NCBI GenBank assembly: GCA_947566075.1 | Contig: CANOIM010000013.1 | Location: 1 to 62,064 of the forward strand | Origin: an uncultured Eggerthellaceae bacterium | GTDB taxonomy: Bacteria; Actinomycetota; Coriobacteriia; Coriobacteriales; Eggerthellaceae | DNA: 62,064 nucleotides | Direction: 5' to 3' | Shown here: piece by piece, positions 50,503 to 58,194 of the stretch | Layout of the letters: each line of letters starts with the position of its first letter | How positions within the stretch are numbered: position 1 is the stretch's first letter | Translations under genes and position numbers: made by a program | Notes under the pieces: model-generated | Databases searched by the model: none | Told to the model about the DNA's origin: nothing | The model's input: only the letters and a program-made list of their open reading frames with translations

Positions 50503-51656
50503 GCGGGAAGCAACCCACCCAGGCCATCTGGACCCCCGCCAATGTGGTCACGGTGATCAGGATCTGCTTGGTACCCGTCTTCGTGGTGGCGCTCTTGAGC
50601 CCCTGGCCGGAGTGGTTCGGCTTGGCCCACCTCATAGACCATCAGGCCAAATCCCTCCTGGCAGCCATCGTGTTCATCATCATCTCCTGTACGGATTGGG
50701 TGGACGGATACCTGGCTCGCAGCCGTCAAGAGGTGACCGATTTCGGCAAGTTCATGGACCCTCTGGCTGATAAGATCCTCGTTGCCGCTGCCCTGCTGGC
50801 GCTCATAGAGCTTCAGGTGCTCCCGTCCTGGCCGGTGCTCATCATCCTCGCCCGGGAGTTCATCGTATCCGGTGTGCGGATGATGGCGGCCTCCAAGGGA
50901 GTGGTCATCGCTGCCAGCTGGTATGGCAAGGTGAAGACGGTCCTCCAGATCGTGGCCATCGTCCTGTTCCTGCTGAAGGACACCGTCTACGCTCCGCATA
51001 CTCCCACACCCCTCCAGGATCCCTTCTATGTATGCTCCTGGTTGGTGATGATCGCCGCTCTCTTCTTCACGGTGCTCTCCATGGTGGATTACCTTTCGAA
51101 GGCCTGGCCCTTGATCGTGTTCGCTTCCACCAAGGAAGAGGCTTTTGCAGCTGGCGGGTTGGCGCCCCTGGAGGAGCAGGCTGCCCTCTTGGCGAAAGAG
51201 GTGGTGCACCTCTCGGTGGAGAACGGTTGCACGATATCCACCGCTGAGAGCCTCACGGGCGGCATGATATCCACCTTCCTCACTTCCGTTCCGGGTAGCT
51301 CCGCGGTGGTCTTGGGCGGCGTGGTGAGCTACGCCCTTTCGGTCAAAGAGGAGCTCTTGGATGTTGACGGAGACTTGTTAGCGCGGGAAGGGGCAGTGGA
51401 CGGTCAGGTGGCCCGTGAGATGGCCCGCGGGGCTGCGGCTCGCACGGGCTCTGATGTGGCCGTTGCCGTCACGGGCATCGCAGGGCCCGGTGGGGCTGAA
51501 CCGGGCAAGCCGGTAGGCTGCGTCTTCATCGGATACTGGTGCAGGGGTGAAGAAGGGTCTCACCAAGAGCTCTTCACGGGGACGCGGGAAGAGGTCCGGT
51601 TGAAGACCACGGTCAAAGCTTTGGAGGTCTTGAAGGGCTTGGTGGCGAACGGGTGA
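50499..51656 (+). CDS. Fusion of phosphatidylglycerophosphate synthase (PgsA) and CinA C-terminal amidase
   Basis: The 385-residue chain joins two enzymes. Residues about 1-200 are a CDP-alcohol phosphatidyltransferase with WTPANVVTVIRICLVPVFVV and the metal site D-G-x2-A-R-x8-G-x3-D-x3-D (read in WVDGYLARSRQEVTDFGKF followed by MDPLADK). They make phosphatidylglycerophosphate in the membrane. Residues about 225-385 are a CinA C-terminal (PncC) domain with ISTAESLTGGMIS and VAVTGIAGPGGAEPGKPVG, an NMN amidohydrolase. In many bacteria pgsA, cinA and recA are neighbours; here the first two are one gene. The start is GTG 50499. Confidence 0.9.
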   Translation: MSGKQPTQAIWTPANVVTVIRICLVPVFVVALLSPWPEWFGLAHLIDHQAKSLLAAIVFIIISCTDWVDGYLARSRQEVTDFGKFMDPLADKILVAAALLALIELQVLPSWPVLIILAREFIVSGVRMMAASKGVVIAASWYGKVKTVLQIVAIVLFLLKDTVYAPHTPTPLQDPFYVCSWLVMIAALFFTVLSMVDYLSKAWPLIVFASTKEEAFAAGGLAPLEEQAALLAKEVVHLSVENGCTISTAESLTGGMISTFLTSVPGSSAVVLGGVVSYALSVKEELLDVDGDLLAREGAVDGQVAREMARGAAARTGSDVAVAVTGIAGPGGAEPGKPVGCVFIGYWCRGEEGSHQELFTGTREEVRLKTTVKALEVLKGLVANG

Positions 51657-51833
51657 AGGCGGTCGTAGGATCCGTTGGGAATGACGGCGAATCCGTGATG
51701 ATCCTTTGCGGAAGCGGATGGGATCCGTGGTCACCCTTTGATGCTGTCCTGGTGGATGGTTGATGCATATCCGTCAGATCCCCGAGTTAGCATGGCCTCA
51801 AGGACAGTGACCGAACCGATTTGCGAACCCTTC

Positions 51834-51861
51834 TTGACTTGCAAACATCTGTTCGTATAAT
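51834..51861 (+). promoter_or_regulatory. recA promoter with SOS box
   Basis: TTGACT (51834-51839) and TATAAT (51856-51861) have a 16-base spacer. Inside it lies CAAAC-ATCT-GTTCG (51842-51855), matching the Gram-positive LexA box CGAAC-N4-GTTCG at 9 of 10 positions. LexA bound there would block RNA polymerase. lexA is in the same window. The 177 bases between the pgsA/cinA stop and the promoter show nothing else identifiable. Confidence 0.8.
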
Positions 51862-51904
51862 AAGGGCATCGGTCAAAGAGAACACAAACAGACAAGGAGC
51901 ACCG

Positions 51905-52942
51905 ATGAGCCTCTCCCGTGATGAGCTTTTGAGATCCACCACTGATCAGATCCACAAGAAGTTCGGCAAGGGCTCCATCATGAAGCTGGGTGAGAGCGAC
52001 GTTGACCTGAACATCGCCGCCATTCCCACCGGCGCGCTTCCCCTGGATGTCTCCTTAGGCATCGGGGGCGTGCCGAAGGGGCGCATCGTTGAGATCTACG
52101 GTCCTGAATCCAGCGGCAAGACCACCCTGGCGCTCCAGATCTTGGCAGAATGCCAAGCCCAAGATGGCATCGTCGCCTTCATTGATGCTGAGCACGCTCT
52201 GGATCCGGTCTATGCAGCCAAGCTAGGGGTTGATATAGATGAGGTGCTCATCTCCCAGCCAGATACAGGGGAGCAGGCCCTTGAGATCTGCGATATGCTC
52301 GTGCGCTCCGGTGCCGTTGATTGCGTGGTGGTTGACTCCGTAGCCGCTCTGGTCCCCCGGGCTGAGATAGAAGGGGAAATGGGTGACACCACGGTCGGCC
52401 TTCAGGCGCGTCTCATGTCCCAGGCGCTCCGCAAGCTGGCCGGGTCCCTTTCCAAATCCAACACCACGTGCATCTTCATCAATCAGCTCCGTGAGAAGAT
52501 CGGCGTCATGTTCGGCTCCCCTGAGACCACCACTGGCGGCCGGGCGCTCAAGTTCTTCTCCAGCGTGCGCATAGACATCCGGCGGGTGGAATCCATCAAG
52601 GTCAATGGGGAAGTGGTGGGCAACCGGGTTCGTGCCAAGATCGTCAAGAACAAGGTAGCGCCTCCCTTCCGTCAGGCCGAATTCGATCTCATGTTCGGTG
52701 AGGGCATCTCCAAGGAGGGGTGCATCATAGACATGGCGGTGGATTGCGGTGTGGCCAAGAAGAGCGGTGCCTGGTACACCTATGAGGATGAGAAGCTGGG
52801 CCAGGGCAGGGAAGCCGCGAAGGCAACGCTGAAAGAGAACCCTGACATCCGGGATGAGATAGAGGCCAAGGTGCGCCAACACTACAATGTTCCCGTAGCC
52901 GGTGCTGAGCCTCTCGTCTCCGCCGATGAGAGCGTCGCATGA
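51905..52942 (+). CDS. recA: Recombinase RecA
   Basis: RecA catalyses strand exchange and triggers LexA self-cleavage. The 345-residue protein has Walker A at 66-73 (GPESSGKT), VVVDSVAALVP, INQLREKIGVMFG and the usual acidic C-terminus. ATG 51905 follows AAGGAGCACCG. Upstream in-frame starts lie inside the promoter. recX overlaps its stop (ATGA). Confidence 0.98.
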   Translation: MSLSRDELLRSTTDQIHKKFGKGSIMKLGESDVDLNIAAIPTGALPLDVSLGIGGVPKGRIVEIYGPESSGKTTLALQILAECQAQDGIVAFIDAEHALDPVYAAKLGVDIDEVLISQPDTGEQALEICDMLVRSGAVDCVVVDSVAALVPRAEIEGEMGDTTVGLQARLMSQALRKLAGSLSKSNTTCIFINQLREKIGVMFGSPETTTGGRALKFFSSVRIDIRRVESIKVNGEVVGNRVRAKIVKNKVAPPFRQAEFDLMFGEGISKEGCIIDMAVDCGVAKKSGAWYTYEDEKLGQGREAAKATLKENPDIRDEIEAKVRQHYNVPVAGAEPLVSADESVA

Positions 52943-53460
52943 TCTTCGAAGAGGAGCTCACGGTCGTAGAGCCGCTGCAACTGCCCCATGAGGAACAGGT
53001 CCGAAAGGCCTTTGACATCATCCTGCAGGCCGCCAGCGCTCGGGAGGTATCCAGTGCCAAGATGACCGCCAAGCTGCTGGGGAAGGGGTTCTCCCCAGAA
53101 GCCAGCGCAGAGGCCCTTGGCCAAGCCCAGCAGATAGGCGCGGTAGATGACATCCGCTACTGCAATTGCCTCATTCGCTCCACCCTCAGCCAGGGCAAGG
53201 GGCTCTCTTTCGCCTTGAGAGAGGTAGAGCGCCTTGGCATAGCCCCTGAATCCTTGGAGGCCTATCAGGCATTCCAAGAGGAAGAGGAAGCAGGCATGGT
53301 GGAACGGGCCTTAGAGCTTCTGCGCCGCCATCCCACCCGGTCCAAGAACGTTCGCGGTGCTGCTTACAAGAAGCTCATCTCGAAGGGCTATTCGCTTGAC
53401 GTGGCCTCAGATGCCTCTTTGGCCTATGCCAAAGAGGTCCAGGGTGCCGCTGGTCACTGA
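52939..53460 (+). CDS. recX: Regulatory protein RecX
   Basis: RecX caps and limits RecA filaments. The 173-residue protein consists of three-helix repeats: VRKAFDIILQAASAREVSS with LLGKGFSPE, IGAVDDIRYCNCLIRS, and SKNVRGAAYKKLISKGYS. Four-base overlap with recA places it under the same SOS control. Confidence 0.92.
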   Translation: MIFEEELTVVEPLQLPHEEQVRKAFDIILQAASAREVSSAKMTAKLLGKGFSPEASAEALGQAQQIGAVDDIRYCNCLIRSTLSQGKGLSFALREVERLGIAPESLEAYQAFQEEEEAGMVERALELLRRHPTRSKNVRGAAYKKLISKGYSLDVASDASLAYAKEVQGAAGH

Positions 53461-53515
53461 ATCAGTGTCCATTGCGTGCAGGATCCATGATACGGATGTA
53501 CGCTAGGGGCGGCTT

Positions 53516-53524
53516 TGCTATAAT
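53516..53524 (+). promoter_or_regulatory. Extended -10 promoter before the terminated leader of rny
   Basis: TGCTATAAT is a perfect extended -10, 56 bases after recX. Transcription would start near 53531. Confidence 0.6.
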
Positions 53525-53530
53525 TTGACC

Positions 53531-53636
53531 CATTGAGTTATCGGTACCCTTGCGGTGCCTGCAGCATATACACAAGCGAATATCCAGGCGCCACGGCGCG
53601 ATAGCTCAAGTTGGCCTCAGGCCAACTTCTTTTTTT
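53531..53636 (+). ncRNA. Candidate small RNA or attenuated leader upstream of rny
   Basis: About 106 bases run from the predicted start to a strong terminator. Visible folding: GGTACC (53543-53548) with GGTGCC (53554-53559), one wobble; then a stem with GCGC arms at 53588-53591 and 53596-53599 that closes further with TATC/GATA; then the terminator. The distance from terminator to the rny ATG is 42 bases. This is either an attenuator controlling RNase Y or an independent small RNA. I recognise no known family. Confidence 0.5.
53608..53636 (+). terminator. Strong intrinsic terminator between recX and rny
   Basis: AAGTTGGCCT / AGGCCAACTT (53608-53617 and 53619-53628) is followed by C and seven Ts. 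It is the best intrinsic terminator in the window, placed after the TATAAT at 53519 and before rny. Confidence 0.85.
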
Positions 53637-53678
53637 GAGACGAAGCTTCGCAGAAGCTGACATGAAGGCAGGTAGAAG

Positions 53679-55241
53679 ATGGAATTCGTGATAGGCATCA
53701 TAGCCGTGATCGTGGGCATCGCAGCAGGTTTCGGCATCGCACGGGTCATGAGCAGCACAAAGGCGAAGAACGCCGCCCAAGAAGCGGCCTCTCTCAAGCG
53801 CAATGCCGAAGAAGAGGCCAGTCGCATGCTCAAGGACGCAGAATCCCAAAGGGACACGCTCCGCCGTCAGGCAGAGCTGGAAGCAAAGGATGAGGCGCTC
53901 AAGTACAAGCAGCAAGTAGACGAAGAGAACAAAGACCGTCTTCGCGAGGTGCGCAACGCAGAGAACCGCATCAATCAACGGGAACAATCCCTTGACCATC
54001 GGACGGAGACCTTGGATAAGCGCGAACACCAGCTCTCATCCCTGCAGGGGCAGCTGGATAAGCGGGCTTCTGACCTCTCAGCCTCTGAGGCTGAGATGAG
54101 CCGTCGCCTTGAGAAGGTGGCAGGCATGACGCCTCAGGAAGCCAAAGAGGAGCTCCTGCAGACCATCCATGATGAGGTGGTCCATGAATCCGCCGCGGTC
54201 ATCCGTGACGTTGAGGCCCGCACCAAGGCCGAGGCTGACAAGAAGGCCCGGGAGATCTTGAGCCTGGCCATCCAGCGCGTTGCCGCTGACCACTCCTCTG
54301 AGAGCACGGTTTCCACCATCCATATCCCCAACGATGACATCAAGGGCCGCATCATCGGCCGTGAAGGCCGCAATATCCGCTCCTTCGAGCAGATCACCGG
54401 CACGAACCTCATCATCGATGATTCCCCTGAGTGCGTGGCTATCTCCTGCTTCGATCCCGTTCGCCGTGAGATCGGCCGCATCACCATGGAGAACCTCATC
54501 GCTGACGGGCGCATCCATCCTGCCCGCATCGAAGAGACCTATGGCAAGGCCGTGAACCTGGTCAGCGAACGAGTCCAGAAGGCGGGGGAGCAGGCCGCTT
54601 TCGATACCGGCATCCATGACCTGCATCCTGAGCTCATCCATACGCTCGGTCGTCTGATGTATCGCACCTCCTATGGGCAGAACGTGTTGAACCATTCCCT
54701 GGAGGTGGCTTACCTGGCTGGGGTCATGGCTTCGGAGCTGGGGCTTGACCCGGTCCCCGCCAAGCGTGCTGGCCTTCTCCATGACCTTGGCAAGGCGGTT
54801 GACCATGAGGTTGACGGCAGCCATGCGGTCTTGGGGGCTGACCTGGCGAAGCGCTTCGGGGAAAAGCCTGAGATCGTCCATGCCATCGAGGCCCATCATG
54901 AAGACGTGGATCCCAACTCCGTGTTGGATGTGCTGGTCCAGGCCGCCGATGCCGTCTCTGCGGCGCGTCCCGGTGCGCGCAAGGAAACGCTGGATGCCTA
55001 CATCAAGCGCCTTGAGAAGTTGGAGGAGATAGCCAACAGCCACCAGGGCGTGGAACGCACCTACGCCATCCAGGCTGGCCGTGAGGTGCGCGTCATGGTG
55101 GCTCCGGATGTGGTGGATGAGGCCGCTTCGGTGGTGCTGGCCCATGACATCGCCTCTCAGATCGAACGGGAGATGCAGTACCCAGGCCAGGTGAAGGTCG
55201 TGGTCATCCGCGAGAGCCGAGCGGTTGACTTCGCCAAGTAA
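53679..55241 (+). CDS. rny: Ribonuclease Y
   Basis: RNase Y is the membrane-bound endonuclease that starts mRNA decay in many Gram-positives. The 520-residue protein has an N-terminal membrane helix (FVIGIIAVIVGIAAGFGI), a long charged coiled coil (about 30-190), a KH domain (NDDIKGRIIGREGRNIRSFE) and an HD domain (GLLHDLGKAVDHE). It starts after a GGCAGGTAGAAG tract. With RNase J and PNPase it completes a degradosome set in one window. Confidence 0.96.
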   Translation: MEFVIGIIAVIVGIAAGFGIARVMSSTKAKNAAQEAASLKRNAEEEASRMLKDAESQRDTLRRQAELEAKDEALKYKQQVDEENKDRLREVRNAENRINQREQSLDHRTETLDKREHQLSSLQGQLDKRASDLSASEAEMSRRLEKVAGMTPQEAKEELLQTIHDEVVHESAAVIRDVEARTKAEADKKAREILSLAIQRVAADHSSESTVSTIHIPNDDIKGRIIGREGRNIRSFEQITGTNLIIDDSPECVAISCFDPVRREIGRITMENLIADGRIHPARIEETYGKAVNLVSERVQKAGEQAAFDTGIHDLHPELIHTLGRLMYRTSYGQNVLNHSLEVAYLAGVMASELGLDPVPAKRAGLLHDLGKAVDHEVDGSHAVLGADLAKRFGEKPEIVHAIEAHHEDVDPNSVLDVLVQAADAVSAARPGARKETLDAYIKRLEKLEEIANSHQGVERTYAIQAGREVRVMVAPDVVDEAASVVLAHDIASQIEREMQYPGQVKVVVIRESRAVDFAK

Positions 55242-56370
55242 GCTAGGTTCCTCTCAGCCTAGCAGCTCAGATACAGCCCTTCGGCAGCTCATAGAAGAGG
55301 CCTGCGAAGCTGATCCCTTCAAGGTTGAGGAAGACCTCGGCTCTGGCTTCGTCAAGCTGCGCAGCTCTGAAGCGGAGCGCCGCCAAGCAGCCCAGGACAT
55401 CCAAGGTTTCGAGGATATCGTCATAGAGCTCCTCCGCAACAGCCGAGATGCAGGGGCGAAGAGCATCTTCATCGCCACGGGCAAAGAAGCTGAAGGAAGG
55501 GCCATGACCATCATCGACGATGGGTCTGGCATCCCCCACAGGATGTGGGAGTCCATCTTCGAACCCCGGGTCACTTCCAAGCTGGAAACGGCTCACATGG
55601 ACAAATGGGGCATGCACGGCAGGGGCATGGCCCTCTATTCCACGAAGGTCAATGCCCAGGCAGCCTATGTGGTGGCTTCCCGGGAAGGGATGGGCACCTC
55701 CATCCGCATCCTCGGCGGCCCCTCTCTGGCTGAGAAGGCCGATCAGAGCACCTTCCCCCGCTTCGAGGAAACCCAGGGCGTAATGGCCATGCGGGGACCT
55801 AAGAACATCGTTCGCATCTGCTGTGAATTCGCCTTGGAGCACCGGGGGGCCGTGAGCGTCTACCTTGGTTCTCCCACCCAGATAGCGGCCACCCTCTATC
55901 GCTTCGGCCTTGCCACCATCCCTGCCTTCGAGCGGGCTTTCGGCTCCTCTGAGCTTCCCCTGGTGAAGAGCCTGAGCCTGGCCAGCGGCCCTGATGACCT
56001 GGCAGCCAAGGCAGCGGCTCTGGGGCTGGATATCTCCGTGCGCTCAGCCCGACGCATCATGGATAGCGGGTCTGAATGCTTGGATGACCTGCTCACCCTC
56101 ATGGGAAAGCGCTCCCTTGCCCCGCTCCGGGCCAAAGGCACCCCTACTCAGCGCAGGGCTGCGGCCCTTCCCTCAACCATGCGCCTGAGTCCAGAAGAGC
56201 GCTCAACGTTCCTGGAGGCGGTGATGGAGGCCTTCCATCCCCTTGCCCAGGCCTATTACCTCTCTTCGGATGTGAAACCCCTCCTGAAGGTCAAGGAAGG
56301 GCAGTTGGTCATCCAGATCCCCCTTGCTCCCTTAGGGGATGAGCTTGAAGAGGGCGAAGCGGACGGCTGA
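55225..56370 (+). CDS. Stand-alone GHKL-type ATPase, uncharacterised
   Basis: The 381-residue protein has the Bergerat ATP-binding fold: N box IVIELLRNSRDAGA (about 65-78), G1 box IIDDGSGIP (96-104) and G2 box GMHGRGMALYS (129-139). It lacks a histidine-kinase phospho-acceptor domain and a MutL or gyrase transducer that I can recognise. After about residue 200 it contains a helical region (LAAKAAALGLDISVRSARRI) that could be a helix-hairpin or H2TH-like DNA-binding element, as in topoisomerase VI B-type proteins. That is speculative. The only usable early start is TTG 55225, which overlaps rny by 17 bases. A terminator follows. Similarity beyond the ATPase core is unknown to me. Confidence 0.75.
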   Translation: MTSPSKLGSSQPSSSDTALRQLIEEACEADPFKVEEDLGSGFVKLRSSEAERRQAAQDIQGFEDIVIELLRNSRDAGAKSIFIATGKEAEGRAMTIIDDGSGIPHRMWESIFEPRVTSKLETAHMDKWGMHGRGMALYSTKVNAQAAYVVASREGMGTSIRILGGPSLAEKADQSTFPRFEETQGVMAMRGPKNIVRICCEFALEHRGAVSVYLGSPTQIAATLYRFGLATIPAFERAFGSSELPLVKSLSLASGPDDLAAKAAALGLDISVRSARRIMDSGSECLDDLLTLMGKRSLAPLRAKGTPTQRRAAALPSTMRLSPEERSTFLEAVMEAFHPLAQAYYLSSDVKPLLKVKEGQLVIQIPLAPLGDELEEGEADG

Positions 56371-56393
56371 GCGGCACGTTAGCCGCTTGTTTT
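56370..56393 (+). terminator. Terminator after the GHKL ATPase gene
   Basis: AGCGGC / GCCGCT (56370-56375 and 56382-56387) is followed by TGTTTT. The stem begins on the last base of the stop codon. Confidence 0.6.
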
Positions 56394-56499
56394 AGGGCTT
56401 TTGGTGTAGAAACGGTAAAAACCTTAGTCCTTCTGTTAGAGTTGGCGCAACGCAGCAAGAAGATAGCTGAAACACGGTATAAACAGGAAAGTGATCCAC

Positions 56500-56823
56500 G
56501 TGGCAGAAGAAGTCAAGACTGAGATCGGTTGCTTGAAGGTATCCTCCAAGTCGTCTCCGGCATCCGTTGCCGGTGCCATCGCTGGCATGATAAAAGACGG
56601 TTCCACCGTTGAGATCCAAGCTGTGGGCGCAGGAGCGGTGAACCAGGCGGTCAAGGCCATCGCCATCTCGCGAGGCTTCCTCTCTCCTGTGGGCATTGAG
56701 ATCATCTGCATCCCCTCCTTCGCTGATATCGTGATAGACGGGGAATACCGCACCGCTATCCGCTTCGCTGTGGAACCCCGAAGCCTAGGAGCTTCCTCCG
56801 TGGCCCGCGAAGCCGTCTCCTAG
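56500..56823 (+). CDS. spoVS: SpoVS-like protein
   Basis: The 107-residue protein matches the stage V sporulation protein S family: LKVSSKSSPASVAGAIAGMI, VEIQAVGAGAVNQAVKAIAI, RGFLSPVGIEIICIPSF and DGEYRTAIRFAVEPR. It is an Alba-like fold that probably binds nucleic acid. It is about 20 residues longer than Bacillus SpoVS at its two ends. I chose GTG 56500, eight bases after AGGAAAG; GTG 56491 is in frame but too close to it. Nothing else points to sporulation, so the role here is likely vegetative. Confidence 0.9.
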   Translation: MAEEVKTEIGCLKVSSKSSPASVAGAIAGMIKDGSTVEIQAVGAGAVNQAVKAIAISRGFLSPVGIEIICIPSFADIVIDGEYRTAIRFAVEPRSLGASSVAREAVS

Positions 56824-56838
56824 GGCTTGCTACAGCAG

Positions 56839-58194
56839 ATGCTCCCTCATCTTGAAGGGCTGACCTTCTCCGTCCAAACCTTCGGCTGTCAGATGAACAA
56901 GCACGATTCCGAACGCATCGTAGGGATGCTGGAATCAGAGGGGTGCGTTCAGGTCAGCCAACCTGAGGATTCTGACATCGTCGTCTTCATGACCTGCTGC
57001 GTGCGCGAATCGGCGGACACCCGGCTCTTCGGTCATGTCATGTCGCTCAAAGACCAGCCGATGCGTCCGCGCTCTCCGCTCACAGAGCGCATCATCGCTT
57101 TGGGTGGTTGCATCGGTCAGAGGGATGGCGAGAAGCTCATCGCTCAGATGCCCCACGTCCAGGTGGTCTTCGGTACCCATACTCTCTCTGAGCTCCCGCG
57201 TCTCTTGGAAGATGCCCTCAGCTCCAAGAGGGGAGTGGCTTTGGCAGAGATGAGCCAAGGGTTCTCCACTGATCTGCCCACCCATCGGGAGACTCCTTGG
57301 AGCGCGTGGCTTCCCATCACCACTGGCTGTGACAACTTCTGCACCTATTGCATCGTGCCCTATGTTCGGGGACGGGAGAAGTCCCGGAAGCTGGAGGACG
57401 TCATCGCCGAGGCTGAGGGCTATAGGGCTCAGGGTGTGAAGGAGGTCACGCTCCTTGGGCAGAACGTCAACTCTTATGGGCGCGACCTCTACGGGCAGCC
57501 CCGCTTCGCTCAGCTCTTGGATGCCATGGATGCCGTCGGGATCGAGCGCATCCGCTTCGCCACCAGCCATCCGAAGGACTTGAGCGCTGAGGTGATAGAG
57601 CGCTTCAGTCGCCTTCCGCATCTGATGCCCGCATTGCACCTCCCGGTCCAATCTGGCTCTGACAAGATCCTCCAGGCCATGAATCGCCGCTACAGCCAGG
57701 CCCATTACCTGGACCTCATCCAGGAGCTGAGGCGCGCACGGCCCGATATCGCGCTCTCCACTGACATCATCGTCGGGTTCCCCGGTGAGACCGAAGAGGA
57801 TTTCCAGCAGACGCTCCATGTGGTGGAAGCGGTGGGCTACCATCAGGTGTTCTCATTCATCTACTCCAAGCGGGAAGGGACTCCTGCCGCCACCTACCCC
57901 GATGAAGTGCCGCGGGAGGTATCCCAGGATAGGTTCGAGCGGCTCCTTGAGGTGGTGGAGGCCGGTGCCCTCGCTGAGAACCGGAAGGATGAGGGTTCCC
58001 TCGTCCAGGTCTTGGTGGAGGGAGCATCCAAGAAGGACGCCCGGATGCTCTCGGGCAAGACGCCGAAGAATCAGACCGTTCACGCGCCCTTGCCCTCAGG
58101 GGTTGCGGTGGAAGACCTTCAGGGCACCATCATCCCTGTGCAGATCACCCAGGCGAAGACCTGGTACCTCTCTGGTGAGGTGCGCATCCCTTGA
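56839..58194 (+). CDS. miaB: tRNA-2-methylthio-N6-dimethylallyladenosine synthase MiaB
   Basis: MiaB adds a methylthio group to i6A37 of tRNA, acting after MiaA, encoded next. The 451-residue protein has TFGCQMNKHDSERI, TCCVRESAD, the cluster motif CDNFCTYCIVPYVRG and a TRAM domain. ATG 56839 is preferred; a TTG at 56827 is in frame. Its last base pairs overlap the miaA start (TTGA). Confidence 0.96.
   Translation: MLPHLEGLTFSVQTFGCQMNKHDSERIVGMLESEGCVQVSQPEDSDIVVFMTCCVRESADTRLFGHVMSLKDQPMRPRSPLTERIIALGGCIGQRDGEKLIAQMPHVQVVFGTHTLSELPRLLEDALSSKRGVALAEMSQGFSTDLPTHRETPWSAWLPITTGCDNFCTYCIVPYVRGREKSRKLEDVIAEAEGYRAQGVKEVTLLGQNVNSYGRDLYGQPRFAQLLDAMDAVGIERIRFATSHPKDLSAEVIERFSRLPHLMPALHLPVQSGSDKILQAMNRRYSQAHYLDLIQELRRARPDIALSTDIIVGFPGETEEDFQQTLHVVEAVGYHQVFSFIYSKREGTPAATYPDEVPREVSQDRFERLLEVVEAGALAENRKDEGSLVQVLVEGASKKDARMLSGKTPKNQTVHAPLPSGVAVEDLQGTIIPVQITQAKTWYLSGEVRIP

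Noticed and set aside
50499..51656. Sequencing error joining pgsA and cinA
   Set aside because: The linker region reads smoothly in one frame with normal codon use and no disrupted domain ends; kept as a real fusion, with a check suggested.
53596..53628. A tRNA-like start (GCGCGATAGCTCAAGTTGG) before rny
   Set aside because: It resembles a tRNA acceptor and D-arm, but no anticodon arm, T-arm or CCA region follows; the sequence runs straight into a terminator.
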